Below, piece by piece: positions 53,219-62,671 of a DNA stretch of 64,000 nt. Both the position numbers and the translations under genes were made by a program. The notes beneath the pieces were generated by a model, which saw only the letters and a list, made by a program, of their open reading frames with translations, was not told the DNA's origin and did no database searches. Source of the DNA: Kingella denitrificans ATCC 33394. Lineage in GTDB: Bacteria > Pseudomonadota > Gammaproteobacteria > Burkholderiales > Neisseriaceae. The DNA lies in assembly GCF_000190695.1 (NCBI RefSeq), contig NZ_GL870929.1, positions 771,976-835,975 on the forward strand, written 5' to 3'. Each line of letters starts with the position of its first letter. Position 1 is the first letter of the stretch.

Positions 53219-53294
53219 TGCAGGCTGCTTTTTGGGTTTTCCGGTGGCAAAAAAGCAGCCTGCACACCGTTTATCCGTGTATTGCAGGCTGCTT
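53219..53294. terminator. Three DUS after nhaC
   Basis: TGCAGGCTGCTT (53219-53230) and AAGCAGCCTGCA (53253-53264) form a pair, and a further TGCAGGCTGCTT is at 53283-53294. The last lies eight bases beyond the minus-strand nhaC stop. Confidence 0.7.
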
Positions 53295-53301
53295 TGCCGG
53301 T

Positions 53302-54690
53302 TTACGCGCCTTCTTTTTTACTCAATGTCAGCCCCGTGAAGCCGAACAGCAAGGTCAGCAGCAGGCTCAAATAGCAGAAGAAGGCATAAGGCAGATATTG
53401 CCAAACGGGCACGCCGAGCGCATGGCTGATGAACACGCCGCAGACGCTCCACGGCACGAGCGGATTGATGACCGTGCCCGCGTCTTCCAGCGTGCGCGAA
53501 AGATTGCGCGAATGCAGTCCGAGCTTGTCGTACACGGGTTTGAAGGTTTCGCCGGACAGCAAAATGCTCAAATATTGTTCGCCGATCAGAAAATTCACGC
53601 CGACCGATGTGGCGGCCACGCTGAAGGTGGCGCGTCCGGCGGTGGTCAGGAACGCGCGGATGGCGGAAAGCAGCGACGGAATCACGCCGAGCGTAAACAG
53701 CAGCCCACCCAAACTCATGCCGAGAATCACGATGGTTTGTGTGAAAAACATGCTTTCCAAACCGCCACGCGAAATAAGTTTGGCAATGTCTTGGAAGGTG
53801 TCGCCTTCGAGTTTGTAGCCGCCGTAAAACCATGCGCCGAGCTGCTTCAAATCGGGCGTGCTGTGCAGATAAGTCACGGCAAGCGCGGCAATGATGGTGA
53901 AGAGCATGGCGACGACGGCGTTGATACGCAGCAGCGCCAGCACCACCAACAGCGCAAACGGAATCAACGAATAAGCGTGTACCAAGCCCGTTGCTTCCAG
54001 CTGGCTGCGGAAGGATTCGACGCTGTTCAAATCGTGGGCAGCCACATTGGGCAAAAGCCACAGCATCAGTGCCGCGCTGATGAGCCACGCGGGAATGGTG
54101 GTGTACATCATGTTTTTGATGTGTTCGAACAAATCAATGCCGACGATGGAGGCGGAAATGCCCGTGGTATCGGAGAGTGGGGACATTTTGTCGCCGAAGA
54201 ACGCGCCGGACACAATCGCCCCCGCCGTCATCGCCAAATCGGCATGAAACGCCGCTGCCATGCCCATAAAGGCAACGCCGACAGTGGCGCAAGTAGTCAA
54301 ACTGCTGCCGATGGACACGCCAATGACGGAACAAAGCGCAAAGGCGGAGAAATAGAAATAAGTGGGGGAAATCAGCCCGAAACCGTAATACATCAGCGTC
54401 GGAATCGCACCACTCATCATCAGCGCGCTCACCATCAGCCCGATGAAGAAAAACAGGTAAATCGCGCCCATGCCCTGCCCCACCGCGCCGACCATGCCTT
54501 TTTGCATGTCGTTGTATTTCAACCCGCGCGCCAAGCCGTACAAAATCAGCACGGTGATGGCGGCGATGATGGACATGTGCGGCAGCCATTCCAGCGAGAT
54601 AATCGTGTAGCCCATGGCGCCGATAAGCGCGATAACGACGGCAAGCGCCTCCGCACGCGGCATTTCGAGCAGTGATTTGAATGCAAACAT
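53302..54690 (-). CDS. nhaC: NhaC family Na+/H+ antiporter
   Basis: A 462-aa protein of about twelve membrane segments. GDKMSPLSDTTGISASIVGI is the NhaC signature, with GVSIGSSLTTCATVGVAFMG before it and GEQYLSILLSGE later. The start at 54690 (MFAFKSLLEMPRAEA) is preferred; the extension is polar. It exchanges sodium for protons; some relatives exchange malate/lactate or tyramine, so the substrate is not certain. Confidence 0.92.
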   Translation of the reverse strand: MFAFKSLLEMPRAEALAVVIALIGAMGYTIISLEWLPHMSIIAAITVLILYGLARGLKYNDMQKGMVGAVGQGMGAIYLFFFIGLMVSALMMSGAIPTLMYYGFGLISPTYFYFSAFALCSVIGVSIGSSLTTCATVGVAFMGMAAAFHADLAMTAGAIVSGAFFGDKMSPLSDTTGISASIVGIDLFEHIKNMMYTTIPAWLISAALMLWLLPNVAAHDLNSVESFRSQLEATGLVHAYSLIPFALLVVLALLRINAVVAMLFTIIAALAVTYLHSTPDLKQLGAWFYGGYKLEGDTFQDIAKLISRGGLESMFFTQTIVILGMSLGGLLFTLGVIPSLLSAIRAFLTTAGRATFSVAATSVGVNFLIGEQYLSILLSGETFKPVYDKLGLHSRNLSRTLEDAGTVINPLVPWSVCGVFISHALGVPVWQYLPYAFFCYLSLLLTLLFGFTGLTLSKKEGA

Positions 54691-54766
54691 ATTGCTTTGC
54701 CTTAATTCGGTATGAAATTTAACGGATTTTAACACAAAGACGGCCGGAACGCGCGGTTTCGGCAAA

Positions 54767-54805
54767 AAGCAGCCTGCACTTTGTTTTTGATGGTGCAGGC
54801 TGCTT
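54767..54805. repeat. DUS inverted pair between nhaC and tRNA-Val
   Basis: AAGCAGCCTGCA (54767-54778) and TGCAGGCTGCTT (54794-54805). Confidence 0.8.
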
Positions 54806-54831
54806 TTCAGCCTTCAAACCCGTCGCCCGAC

Positions 54832-54865
54832 AAAAAAACAGCAGAAGTTTCAAACCTCTGCTGTT
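54832..54865 (-). terminator. Terminator of tRNA-Val
   Basis: On the minus strand AACAGCAGA pairs with TCTGCTGTT (window 54837-54865), followed by a run of seven T residues (54832-54838 as A). Confidence 0.88.
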
Positions 54866-54874
54866 TCGGTATTT

Positions 54875-54951
54875 TGGTAGGCACGATTGGATTCGAACCA
54901 ACGACCCCCACCATGTCAAGGTGATGCTCTAACCAACTGAGCTACGTGCCT
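54875..54951 (-). tRNA. tRNA-Val (GAC)
   Basis: The minus strand gives acceptor AGGCACG with CGTGCCT, anticodon loop TTGACAT with GAC, T-loop GTTCGAAT and encoded CCA. All stems pair. Confidence 0.95.
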
Positions 54952-55018
54952 GTGCGAAAGCGCGGATTATAGCCGATTTTGCGCAGTTTGTGAACGCAAT
55001 CCGAAAGCAGCCTGCACC

Positions 55019-55498
55019 TTAACGGCACACGGGCAAATCCCGCACCTGCTCCCACACGGTTTCGTTTTGCAGGCGGATTAAAATGTGTATTTGGCGCACA
55101 CCCATCTGGTTCATGGCCTCCGCTATCTTGCCTGGGAAACAAGGCATGCTCTGCTCCACGCCCGTTTCCACTAATTGCACAAACCGCTCCCTATTCCTAT
55201 CCAGCACTGTGCGAAACGCAGGCTGCAACTGAAACGTGTACGTTAGCTGCGGTTTTTCCGGAAAATTATGGCTCAAACGCATACTTTGCACCACTTCTGT
55301 TTCCGGGCGCTGCGCATAGCGCTCATTGACTTGGCTCACCATTTCGTCCAGCAACTGTGCTTTCTGTTGCTGATTCAACGTTGGCAGCGCCTGTATAAAT
55401 GAGTCCAATTCCCTGTCGTTTTGCTGCGTTTCCGCCCGTGCAGGCTGCAATAGCAAGACTAATGACAGCACCGAAAAGGCCAATATCTTGTTCAACAT
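55019..55498 (-). CDS. Exported protein, tandem paralogue 1 (159 aa)
   Basis: A signal peptide ends at ARA (residue 22). The mature 137 residues are helical and Gln/Arg-rich (LNQQQKAQLLDEMVSQVNER), with two cysteines near the C-terminus. The last 17 residues (LQNETVWEQVRDLPVCR) are identical to those of the next gene. Function unknown. It arose by duplication of a roughly 565-base unit that includes the gene, its leader and a DUS. Confidence 0.75.
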   Translation of the reverse strand: MLNKILAFSVLSLVLLLQPARAETQQNDRELDSFIQALPTLNQQQKAQLLDEMVSQVNERYAQRPETEVVQSMRLSHNFPEKPQLTYTFQLQPAFRTVLDRNRERFVQLVETGVEQSMPCFPGKIAEAMNQMGVRQIHILIRLQNETVWEQVRDLPVCR

Positions 55499-55582
55499 AC
55501 GTATTTCCCTCTAATACATCAATAGTTTAAATCATAACAGCATCCCTGCCGCCCACTCCATCGTTCAAAAGCAGCCTGCACC

Positions 55583-56068
55583 TTAACGGCACACAGGCAA
55601 ATCCCGCACCTGCTCCCACACGGTTTCGTTTTGCAGACGGAACAGCAGGCGCACTTGGCGCACGCCCAGCCGGTTCATGATCTCCACCGTCTTACTTGAG
55701 AAACAAGGCGCGGCCAGTTCCATGCTCGTTTCCATTAATTGCACAAGCAGCTCCCTGTTCCTATCCAGCACTGTGCGAAAAGCAGGCTGGAACTGAACCG
55801 TGTACGTTATCTGCTCCTTTTCCGGAAAATCATGACTCAAACGCATGCTTTGTAGGTTATCGACACCCGTTTCCGGCAGCTGCGCATAACGTTCGTTGAC
55901 TTGGCGCACCATTTCGTCCAGCAACTGGATTCTCTGTTGCTGATTTAATGTTGACAGGGTCTGCATAAATGAGTCATCCCCCCTGTCGTTTTGCTGCGTT
56001 TCCGCCCATGCAGGCTGCAATAGCAAGACTAACGACAGCACCGAAAAGGCCAATATCTTGTTCAACAT
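55583..56068 (-). CDS. Exported protein, tandem paralogue 2 (161 aa)
   Basis: The signal peptide is nearly the same as in paralogue 1 (ending AWA). The central part has diverged (GDDSFMQTLSTLNQQQRIQL and ELAAPCFSSKTVEIMNRLGV) while both ends are conserved. The start at 56068 is chosen by comparison with its sister; an in-frame ATG at 56092 adds eight residues. Upstream leader and downstream DUS are copied too. Confidence 0.75.
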   Translation of the reverse strand: MLNKILAFSVLSLVLLLQPAWAETQQNDRGDDSFMQTLSTLNQQQRIQLLDEMVRQVNERYAQLPETGVDNLQSMRLSHDFPEKEQITYTVQFQPAFRTVLDRNRELLVQLMETSMELAAPCFSSKTVEIMNRLGVRQVRLLFRLQNETVWEQVRDLPVCR

Positions 56069-56138
56069 ACGTATTTCCCTCCAATACATCAATAGTTTAA
56101 ATCATGCAGGCATCCCTACCGCCCACTCCATCGTTCAA

Positions 56139-56177
56139 AAGCAGCCTGCACCTTCAAAACCAAAGTGCAGGCTGCTT
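56139..56177. terminator. DUS inverted pair after putA
   Basis: AAGCAGCCTGCA (56139-56150) and TGCAGGCTGCTT (56166-56177), 19 bases beyond the minus-strand putA stop. Confidence 0.75.
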
Positions 56178-56195
56178 TTTTATCCGTCAACGTGT

Positions 56196-59100
56196 TTACG
56201 CTTCTGCCGCCGCCATCAGGCTGGCGTTACCGCCGGCGGCCGTCGTGTTCACGCTGCACGAAATTTCTTCGTACAACGGCAGGATGTCCACGCCGTTGCT
56301 GGCATCGATCACGCGCAAAATCGCACCGTCGCGTTTCGCCATCGTGGTTTTCAGTGCTGCGCTCGGTTTGTCCAAGCTCACCAAATGCACCACTTTGGCT
56401 TCCTGTTCGGGATACGCGCTCACTTTCAGCAACTGGCCGGCAGCCTCGGCCAATGCGGCCAGCGGATGGTCTTGCGACACCACCACTTGCGCGCCGGTGG
56501 CGGCAATGCGGATAAAGCCTTCCAATGCCTGTTGCAGGCTGCCGCCTTCCAGGTAAACCTGTTTTGGCGCGTGCCAAGTCAGCTCGTTGCATTCGCCGGT
56601 CGGGCCTTGCAGCAGGGCAACCGCCTGATTCAGCGTGTGAATCCGCGCCTCGCCCAAAATGCCGCCCAAGCGCACTTTTTCTTCGTGCGATACCGGCAGC
56701 TGCTGAATCATGCCTTCCAAAATGTGCAGGCTGCCTGCATCTGCCGCGCCCAATTTGGTCAGGTTTTGCGGCAATGTCCATGCTTTGCCTGCGCTCAGTT
56801 TTTGCAGGTAGAACGGGCCGCCCGCTTTCGGGCCTGTACCGGACAGGCCGTGTCCGCCAAACGGCTGCACGCCCACCACCGCGCCGACGATATTGCGGTT
56901 CACATAAATATTGCCCGCTTCAATGTTTTTCTGCACAAATTCCACGGTGCGGTTGATGCGGCTGTGGATGCCGTGCGTGAGTGCATAGCCTTTGCTGTTG
57001 ATTTGTTTGATTAATTCGCCCAGTTGGTCGGCGCGGAAGCGGACAACGTGCAGCACGGGGCCGAACACTTCGCGCTGCAACTGGTTCAAGTTGTCCAATT
57101 CAAACAGCACGGGGGCAACAAAAGTGGCTTTGTCGGCATTTTCCGGCAGTTTGATTTGGTGATAAGACTTGGCGGCCGTTTTCATTTTCTCAATGTGCGC
57201 CAACAAGTTGCCTTGCGCTTCTGCGTCAATCACGGGGCCGACATCAGTGGTCAGCTCCATCGGGTTGTCCACGCGCAATTCGTCCATCGCGCCTTTAATC
57301 ATCGCCACCATGTGGTCGGCAATGTCTTCCTGCAAGCACAGGATGCGCAATGCGGAGCAGCGTTGTCCCGCGCTGTCGAATGCGGAGTTGAGCACGTCGG
57401 CGCAGACTTGTTCCGCCAATGCGGTACTGTCCACAATCATGGCGTTCTGGCCGCCGGTTTCGGCAATCAGCACGGGCAAATCTTCGCGCGCGCTCAGGCT
57501 TTGGTTGATGAGTTTCGCCACTTCGGTAGAGCCGGTGAAAATCACGCCGTTGATGTTCAGGTTTTTCGTCAAGGCCGCGCCCACATCGCCCGCACCCAGC
57601 ACCAGTTGCAACACTTCTTCCGGCACGCCCGCTTCATGCATCAGCTGAACGGCACGGTGGGCAATCAGGCTGGTTTGCTCGGCAGGTTTGGCAATCACGG
57701 TGTTGCCCACTGCCAATGCGGCCACCACTTCGCCGGTGAAAATCGCCAGCGGGAAGTTCCAAGGGCTGATGGCCACCAGCGTGCCCAAGGCTTGGCGTTC
57801 GGCGCAGGTGGTTTCGCATTCGTTGGCGTAATAGCGACAGAAATCCACGGCTTCGCGCACTTCGGCAATGGCGTTGTTCAGCGTTTTACCGGCTTCGCGC
57901 ACGGCCAGCATCATCAGTTCGGGCGCGTGCTGTTCGTACAAATCGGCAATGTTGCGCAGGATTTCGGCACGTTGTGCAGGCTGCTTTTGCGCCCATTCGG
58001 CTTCTGCTTTTTTGGCATTGGCCACGATTTTATCGACTTCGGCCGCCTGCACGAACGCTGCTTTGCCCACCACATCGTCGTGATTGGCCGGGTTGCGGAC
58101 TTCGTGCGCGTTTTCGTTTTTAATGCGGCCGACCACCAAGGATTTGGCTTGGTAATCTTTTTCCGCCGCTTTGTTCATGGCAGCCTGCAAATCGTTCAGC
58201 ACGGTTTCGTTCGACAAATCGAAGCCTTGCGAATTGAGGCGTGCATCGCCGTAAAGGTGGCGCGGCAACGGCAGGATGGCGTTGGGTTTGCCGCCGGTCT
58301 CCGCCGCGGCATCCAGCGGGCATTTGAGCAATGCGTCCACGCTCACATGCTCGTCCACAATCTGGTTCACGAAAGACGAGTTCGCACCGTTTTCCAGCAG
58401 GCGGCGCACCAAATAGGCCAGCAGGGTTTCGTGCGTGCCGACTGGGGCGTACACGCGCACGCGCCGGCCCAGGTTTTGTTCTCCCACCACTTGGTCGTAC
58501 AGCGTTTCGCCCATGCCGTGCAGGCATTGGTGCTCGAAATCTTTGCCTTTGCCAAAGTTGTAAATGCAGGCGAGTGTGTAGGCGTTGTGTGTGGCAAATT
58601 GCGGGAATACGGCGTCTTGCGCTTCCAGCAGTTTGCGCGCGCATGCCAAATAGGAAACGTCGGTGTGCACTTTGCGTGTGTACACAGGATAGCCGTCCAT
58701 GCCGTCCACCTGCGCCCATTTGATTTCGCTGTCCCAGTATGCGCCTTTCACCAGGCGAATCATGAGTTTTTGGTTGTTGCGGCGCGCCAAGTCCACCAGA
58801 TAATCAATCACGAACGGGCAGCGTTTCTGATACGCCTGCACCACGAAGCCGATGCCGTGGAAGCCGGCCAAATCGGGGTCGGACACCAAGGCTTCCATCA
58901 AATCCAGCGACAATTCCAAACGGTTGGCTTCTTCGGCGTCGATGTTCAGGCCGATGTTGTATTGTTTGGCGAGCAGGAACAGCTCTTTCAGGCGCGGCAG
59001 CAATTCTTTCATCACGCGTTCGTGTTGCGCGCGCGAATAACGCGGGTGAATGGCTGAGAGTTTCACCGAAATACCGTTGCCTTCGTACACGCCTGCACCG

Positions 59101-59804
59101 TTGGCATCTTTGCCGATGGCGTGAATCGCCTGCACATAATCGTTAAAATAACGTTGCGCGTCGGCTTCGGTCATGGCTGCTTCGCCCAACATATCGAACG
59201 AGAAGCGGTAGCCCATTTTTTCGCGTTCTTTGCCGTTGGCCAATGCTTCTTCAATGGTTTGGCCGGTCACGAACTGTTTGCCCAGCATACGCATGGCCGC
59301 ATCCACGCCGGCGCGGATCAACGGTGCGCCGCCTTTGCCCAACAGGCGGCTCAAACTGCCCGACAAAGCTTCTTCATTTGGTTTGTCCTGCGTGAGTTTG
59401 CCGGTAATCAGCAAGCCCCATGCGGCGGCATTCACAAACATGGAAGGGCTGCGTCCCAAGTGGCGTTTCCAGTCGCCGTCTGCCAGTTTGTCCTGAATCA
59501 GTTTGTCGCGCGTTTCTTTATCGGGAATACGCAGCAGGGCTTCGGCCAGACACATCAGCGCCACGCCTTCTTCGCTGGACAATGTGAACTCCTGCATCAG
59601 CGCGTCCACACCGCTGGCTTTGCTGCGGTCGGCACGCACTTTTTTTACCAGCGAGCGTGCCAGTTGGTCTGCAGCCTGCTTTTCTTCAGCGCTCATCGCC
59701 GCACGTTGCAGCATGTCGGCAACGGCTTCCTCCTCGTCGCGGCGGTAGGCGGCGGTAATGGCTTGGCGCAAGGGGTTGGTTTGGGTTTGGGCAAAGGCAA
59801 ACAT
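56196..59804 (-). CDS. putA: Bifunctional proline dehydrogenase / delta-1-pyrroline-5-carboxylate dehydrogenase
   Basis: It oxidises proline to glutamate at the membrane. A helical arm (1-150) precedes the FAD proline dehydrogenase barrel (about 180-470; GYRFSFDMLGEAA, VKLSAIHPRYSRAQ, RLVKGAYWDSE). The aldehyde dehydrogenase follows (about 560-1000; ISPWNFPLAIFTGE, catalytic Cys in SAGQRCSALR), then a C-terminal domain. There is no N-terminal ribbon-helix-helix, so unlike E. coli PutA it should not repress its own gene. The start at 59804 has AAGGAA. 1202 aa. Confidence 0.95.
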   Translation of the reverse strand: MFAFAQTQTNPLRQAITAAYRRDEEEAVADMLQRAAMSAEEKQAADQLARSLVKKVRADRSKASGVDALMQEFTLSSEEGVALMCLAEALLRIPDKETRDKLIQDKLADGDWKRHLGRSPSMFVNAAAWGLLITGKLTQDKPNEEALSGSLSRLLGKGGAPLIRAGVDAAMRMLGKQFVTGQTIEEALANGKEREKMGYRFSFDMLGEAAMTEADAQRYFNDYVQAIHAIGKDANGAGVYEGNGISVKLSAIHPRYSRAQHERVMKELLPRLKELFLLAKQYNIGLNIDAEEANRLELSLDLMEALVSDPDLAGFHGIGFVVQAYQKRCPFVIDYLVDLARRNNQKLMIRLVKGAYWDSEIKWAQVDGMDGYPVYTRKVHTDVSYLACARKLLEAQDAVFPQFATHNAYTLACIYNFGKGKDFEHQCLHGMGETLYDQVVGEQNLGRRVRVYAPVGTHETLLAYLVRRLLENGANSSFVNQIVDEHVSVDALLKCPLDAAAETGGKPNAILPLPRHLYGDARLNSQGFDLSNETVLNDLQAAMNKAAEKDYQAKSLVVGRIKNENAHEVRNPANHDDVVGKAAFVQAAEVDKIVANAKKAEAEWAQKQPAQRAEILRNIADLYEQHAPELMMLAVREAGKTLNNAIAEVREAVDFCRYYANECETTCAERQALGTLVAISPWNFPLAIFTGEVVAALAVGNTVIAKPAEQTSLIAHRAVQLMHEAGVPEEVLQLVLGAGDVGAALTKNLNINGVIFTGSTEVAKLINQSLSAREDLPVLIAETGGQNAMIVDSTALAEQVCADVLNSAFDSAGQRCSALRILCLQEDIADHMVAMIKGAMDELRVDNPMELTTDVGPVIDAEAQGNLLAHIEKMKTAAKSYHQIKLPENADKATFVAPVLFELDNLNQLQREVFGPVLHVVRFRADQLGELIKQINSKGYALTHGIHSRINRTVEFVQKNIEAGNIYVNRNIVGAVVGVQPFGGHGLSGTGPKAGGPFYLQKLSAGKAWTLPQNLTKLGAADAGSLHILEGMIQQLPVSHEEKVRLGGILGEARIHTLNQAVALLQGPTGECNELTWHAPKQVYLEGGSLQQALEGFIRIAATGAQVVVSQDHPLAALAEAAGQLLKVSAYPEQEAKVVHLVSLDKPSAALKTTMAKRDGAILRVIDASNGVDILPLYEEISCSVNTTAAGGNASLMAAAEA

Positions 59805-60113
59805 GATTTTTTTCCTTAATCCTTTATATAGATTGATCAAGTTGTGGTTAAAATGCTTATCGGTCATTGAGAGTCAACGTGTGAACGTGTAATTTTGCGA
59901 TAAACTCCGCAAAATATTATATTAGTACAACACTCATCGAAATGCAAAGAATGCAGGCTGCTTTTGAACGGGATTTGCGCCAACGCAAAATCAAAGCAGC
60001 CTGCACTTTCCGTGTGCCGAAAGACAGTGCCCGTCCAAGGTTTCAGATTGACAGCGGCACCCCTTGCCCTTACGATTACGAATTGTCCGTTTGACACAGT
60101 GTTTATACCCGAC
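59805..60113. promoter_or_regulatory. Divergent control region between putA and mltD
   Basis: This 309-base gap is AT-rich near putA (ATATTATATTAG around 59915) and holds a DUS inverted pair (59952-59963 and 59994-60005). No clear promoter pair can be fixed by eye. The pair would insulate the two divergent transcripts. Confidence 0.4.
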
Positions 60114-62525
60114 ATGAAAAGCATTAAATCCATTGCAATTGCCGTCAGCAGCCTTTTTGTTTTGCCCGCCGGCATGGTGCAGGCTGCTTCTGCCGCGCCG
60201 TCTCCGTCGCCCAAACAAACCGGCTTGGCAATCATGCGTTTATACCAATCCAACTATTCCGCCCATGCGCCGAAAATGGGGGGCGAAATTTGGTTGAGCC
60301 TGCGCCAAGACTTCCGCTTGAGCGAAGTGAACGCAAATTTAGTGCGCAATCATGAAAGCCGCTTCGTAGCCAACCGCAGTTATTTCAACCGCACTTTAGC
60401 ACGCAGCGCGCCTTATATGTACCATATTGTCAATGAGGTGCAGCGACGCGGCATGCCGGCCGAAATCGCCCTGCTACCCTTCATCGAAAGCGCTTATGTG
60501 ACCAAAGCGCGCTCCCATGTCGGCGCGTCGGGTTTATGGCAGTTTATGCCCGCCACCGGCCGCCACTACGGCTTGGAGCAAACCCCGATGTATGACGGGC
60601 GGCACGACATTTCCGCTTCCACCAATGCCGCATTGAACTATCTGCAATACCTGCACGGACTCTTCGGCGACTGGACGCTCGCGCTGGCCGCCTACAACTG
60701 GGGCGAAGGCAACGTGAGCCGCGCCATCCGCCGCGCGCAAGCCGCCGGACTTGCCCCCACATACGAAAACCTGAACATGCCGGCCGAAACGCGCAACTAC
60801 GTCCCCAAACTGCTGGCCGTGCGCAATTTGGTCAATAATCCGCACATGTTCGGGCTGCAACTGCCCAGCATCAAGCACGAACCTTATTTCCGCGCCGTTA
60901 CCGTGAGCGCGCCGTTGGACATTATGGCCGCCGCGCATTTGGCCAACATTTCCGAAAGCGAATTTTTGGCGTTGAATCCCGCCTTCAAAACACCGGTTTT
61001 CATCCCCAAAGAAAACCGCCAAATGCTGCTGCCTGTGCAGGCTGCCAACACATTTGAAGCCAACTACCGTGAATCCGACCCGAAAACCCTGCTTTCTTGG
61101 GACGTATTCACGCCCACGCAGCGCATTTCAGTGGCTGATTTGGCCAGCCAAACCGGCAGCAGCCCCGCCGAATTGCGCCGTCTGAACGGCATTTCGGGCA
61201 ATTATGTGAACGCCGGCCGCACCGTTTTGGTAAACCGCAACACCATGCAGGGCATCGGCAATGTGAACGCGTTTGTGAAAGCCGATTTCGACCCCGTGCC
61301 GGATACGTTTGTGGAACAGGCACCGGTGTTGGCACCGCCTGTGGCTGCCGCGCATACGCCGCGCCCTTCTTTAGCCGCCAACACGTTTGCCGCACCGCCC
61401 CAAGCGGCCGATGTCGTCATCGTTACCCCACCCTTAAACCTGACACCGCCTGCGCCTGAAACCCCGCCACAAAATACCGTAGTCGCCGAAAAGCAGCCTG
61501 CACCTTTGCCGACAACGCAAACCGCATCGGCCGAAACAGCTGACACGCCGACAGAACACATCAGCGCGCCTGCGCCTGCCGAAGAGCCGCCTATCCGCAT
61601 CGCACAAGCCGATACCGAAACAGCGGCCAAAACACCCGAACCAGCCGAAAGCGCACCCAAAGTGCAGGCTGCTTTGAACGAACCAGCCGCCGACAAAGCG
61701 CCTGAAGCACCGAACGTTGCCGCCAACCAGACAGACAGCAGCGCCCAAGACGACGATGACGAATTATGGGTTGTCGCGCAAGCCGCACAAGCCAAAATGC
61801 AGGCTGCCGAAACCGTCCGCGCCACCGTTGCCCAAAGCGATGCCGCCGCAACACGCGAGCGCACGGCCGCCGAAACGCGCCGCCGAAACGCCAACACAGC
61901 AGCAACTCCAAAACCCGCACCACAGGAACGCGTGAGAACGGCGGAAAAACCAGCCGCAGAACGCACACGGATGGCAGAAAAACCCGCTGCCGAGCGCAAC
62001 CGCCCCGCCCCCGCGCAAACGTATAAAGTCGAGCAAGGCGATACCGTATACAGCATCGCCAAACGCTACAACATCAGCACCGACGAACTGATTGCCGCCA
62101 ACCAAATCCGCAATAACCGTTTGAGCGTCGGACAAACGCTGAAAGTGAGCGGCAATGCGGCCGCAAATGTGCAGGCTGCCCGAAACGGCAACGCGCCTCG
62201 CAGCAACAGCGCAGCCAAACCTGCCGAGCAGAACGCGCGCCACGGCAACCAGCGCGATGCCAAACCCAATGCACAGCCTGCACATAACGGCCGTGCCGAA
62301 AAACCGGATACGCCGGCTGCGCGAAACAACAGCCGCACCGAAAAAGCCGGCACGCCCGCGGCACGCAACGGCAGCCAGCGCAACCAGCAAGCCGAGAAGC
62401 ACCACGCGCCCACCACGCGCAATGCCGACCGCCAAACCGAGAAACCCAACGCGCAGCCTGCCCGCAACAACCAACGCGGCAACAGCGGCCAAAGCAAACC
62501 CGCACAACCTACCAAACGGCGTTAA
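60114..62525 (+). CDS. mltD: Membrane-bound lytic murein transglycosylase D
   Basis: A signal peptide ends at MVQA, a cleavage site coded by a DUS (60178-60189). The SLT catalytic domain follows (about 90-230) with Glu125 in FIESAYVTKARSHVGASGLW and AAYNWGEGNV. A degenerate LysM lies near 345-395 and a clear LysM (YKVEQGDTVYSIAKRY) near 640-685. The rest is Ala/Pro/Glu and Arg/Asn repeats with several DUS in frame (KQPAP, VQAAL, MQAAE, VQAAR). At 803 aa it is much longer than E. coli MltD (about 450). Confidence 0.9.
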   Translation: MKSIKSIAIAVSSLFVLPAGMVQAASAAPSPSPKQTGLAIMRLYQSNYSAHAPKMGGEIWLSLRQDFRLSEVNANLVRNHESRFVANRSYFNRTLARSAPYMYHIVNEVQRRGMPAEIALLPFIESAYVTKARSHVGASGLWQFMPATGRHYGLEQTPMYDGRHDISASTNAALNYLQYLHGLFGDWTLALAAYNWGEGNVSRAIRRAQAAGLAPTYENLNMPAETRNYVPKLLAVRNLVNNPHMFGLQLPSIKHEPYFRAVTVSAPLDIMAAAHLANISESEFLALNPAFKTPVFIPKENRQMLLPVQAANTFEANYRESDPKTLLSWDVFTPTQRISVADLASQTGSSPAELRRLNGISGNYVNAGRTVLVNRNTMQGIGNVNAFVKADFDPVPDTFVEQAPVLAPPVAAAHTPRPSLAANTFAAPPQAADVVIVTPPLNLTPPAPETPPQNTVVAEKQPAPLPTTQTASAETADTPTEHISAPAPAEEPPIRIAQADTETAAKTPEPAESAPKVQAALNEPAADKAPEAPNVAANQTDSSAQDDDDELWVVAQAAQAKMQAAETVRATVAQSDAAATRERTAAETRRRNANTAATPKPAPQERVRTAEKPAAERTRMAEKPAAERNRPAPAQTYKVEQGDTVYSIAKRYNISTDELIAANQIRNNRLSVGQTLKVSGNAAANVQAARNGNAPRSNSAAKPAEQNARHGNQRDAKPNAQPAHNGRAEKPDTPAARNNSRTEKAGTPAARNGSQRNQQAEKHHAPTTRNADRQTEKPNAQPARNNQRGNSGQSKPAQPTKRR

Positions 62526-62671
62526 AAGCAGCCTGCACCCTGGCAAAACCACGTTCCCCGCCCAGCAACGTGGTTTTGCCATGCCTTGTCTTGTCGCTTG
62601 AACAAAAACGCACTAGAATTGCCCGAACCAAAGCCCCCTAATCGCCCACCCAACCCGCATGGAACAACATT

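Larger units (their letters stand above)
55003..56150. repeat. Tandem duplication of about 565 bases bounded by DUS
   Basis: The block starting AAAGCAGCCTGCACCTTAAC (about 55003) is repeated from about 55566, and the flank ATCGTTCAAAAGCAGCCTGC closes both units (about 55561 and 56131). Each unit has one exported-protein gene and its promoter region. A DUS lies at every junction, as if uptake words or the hairpins served as recombination points. Confidence 0.75.
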
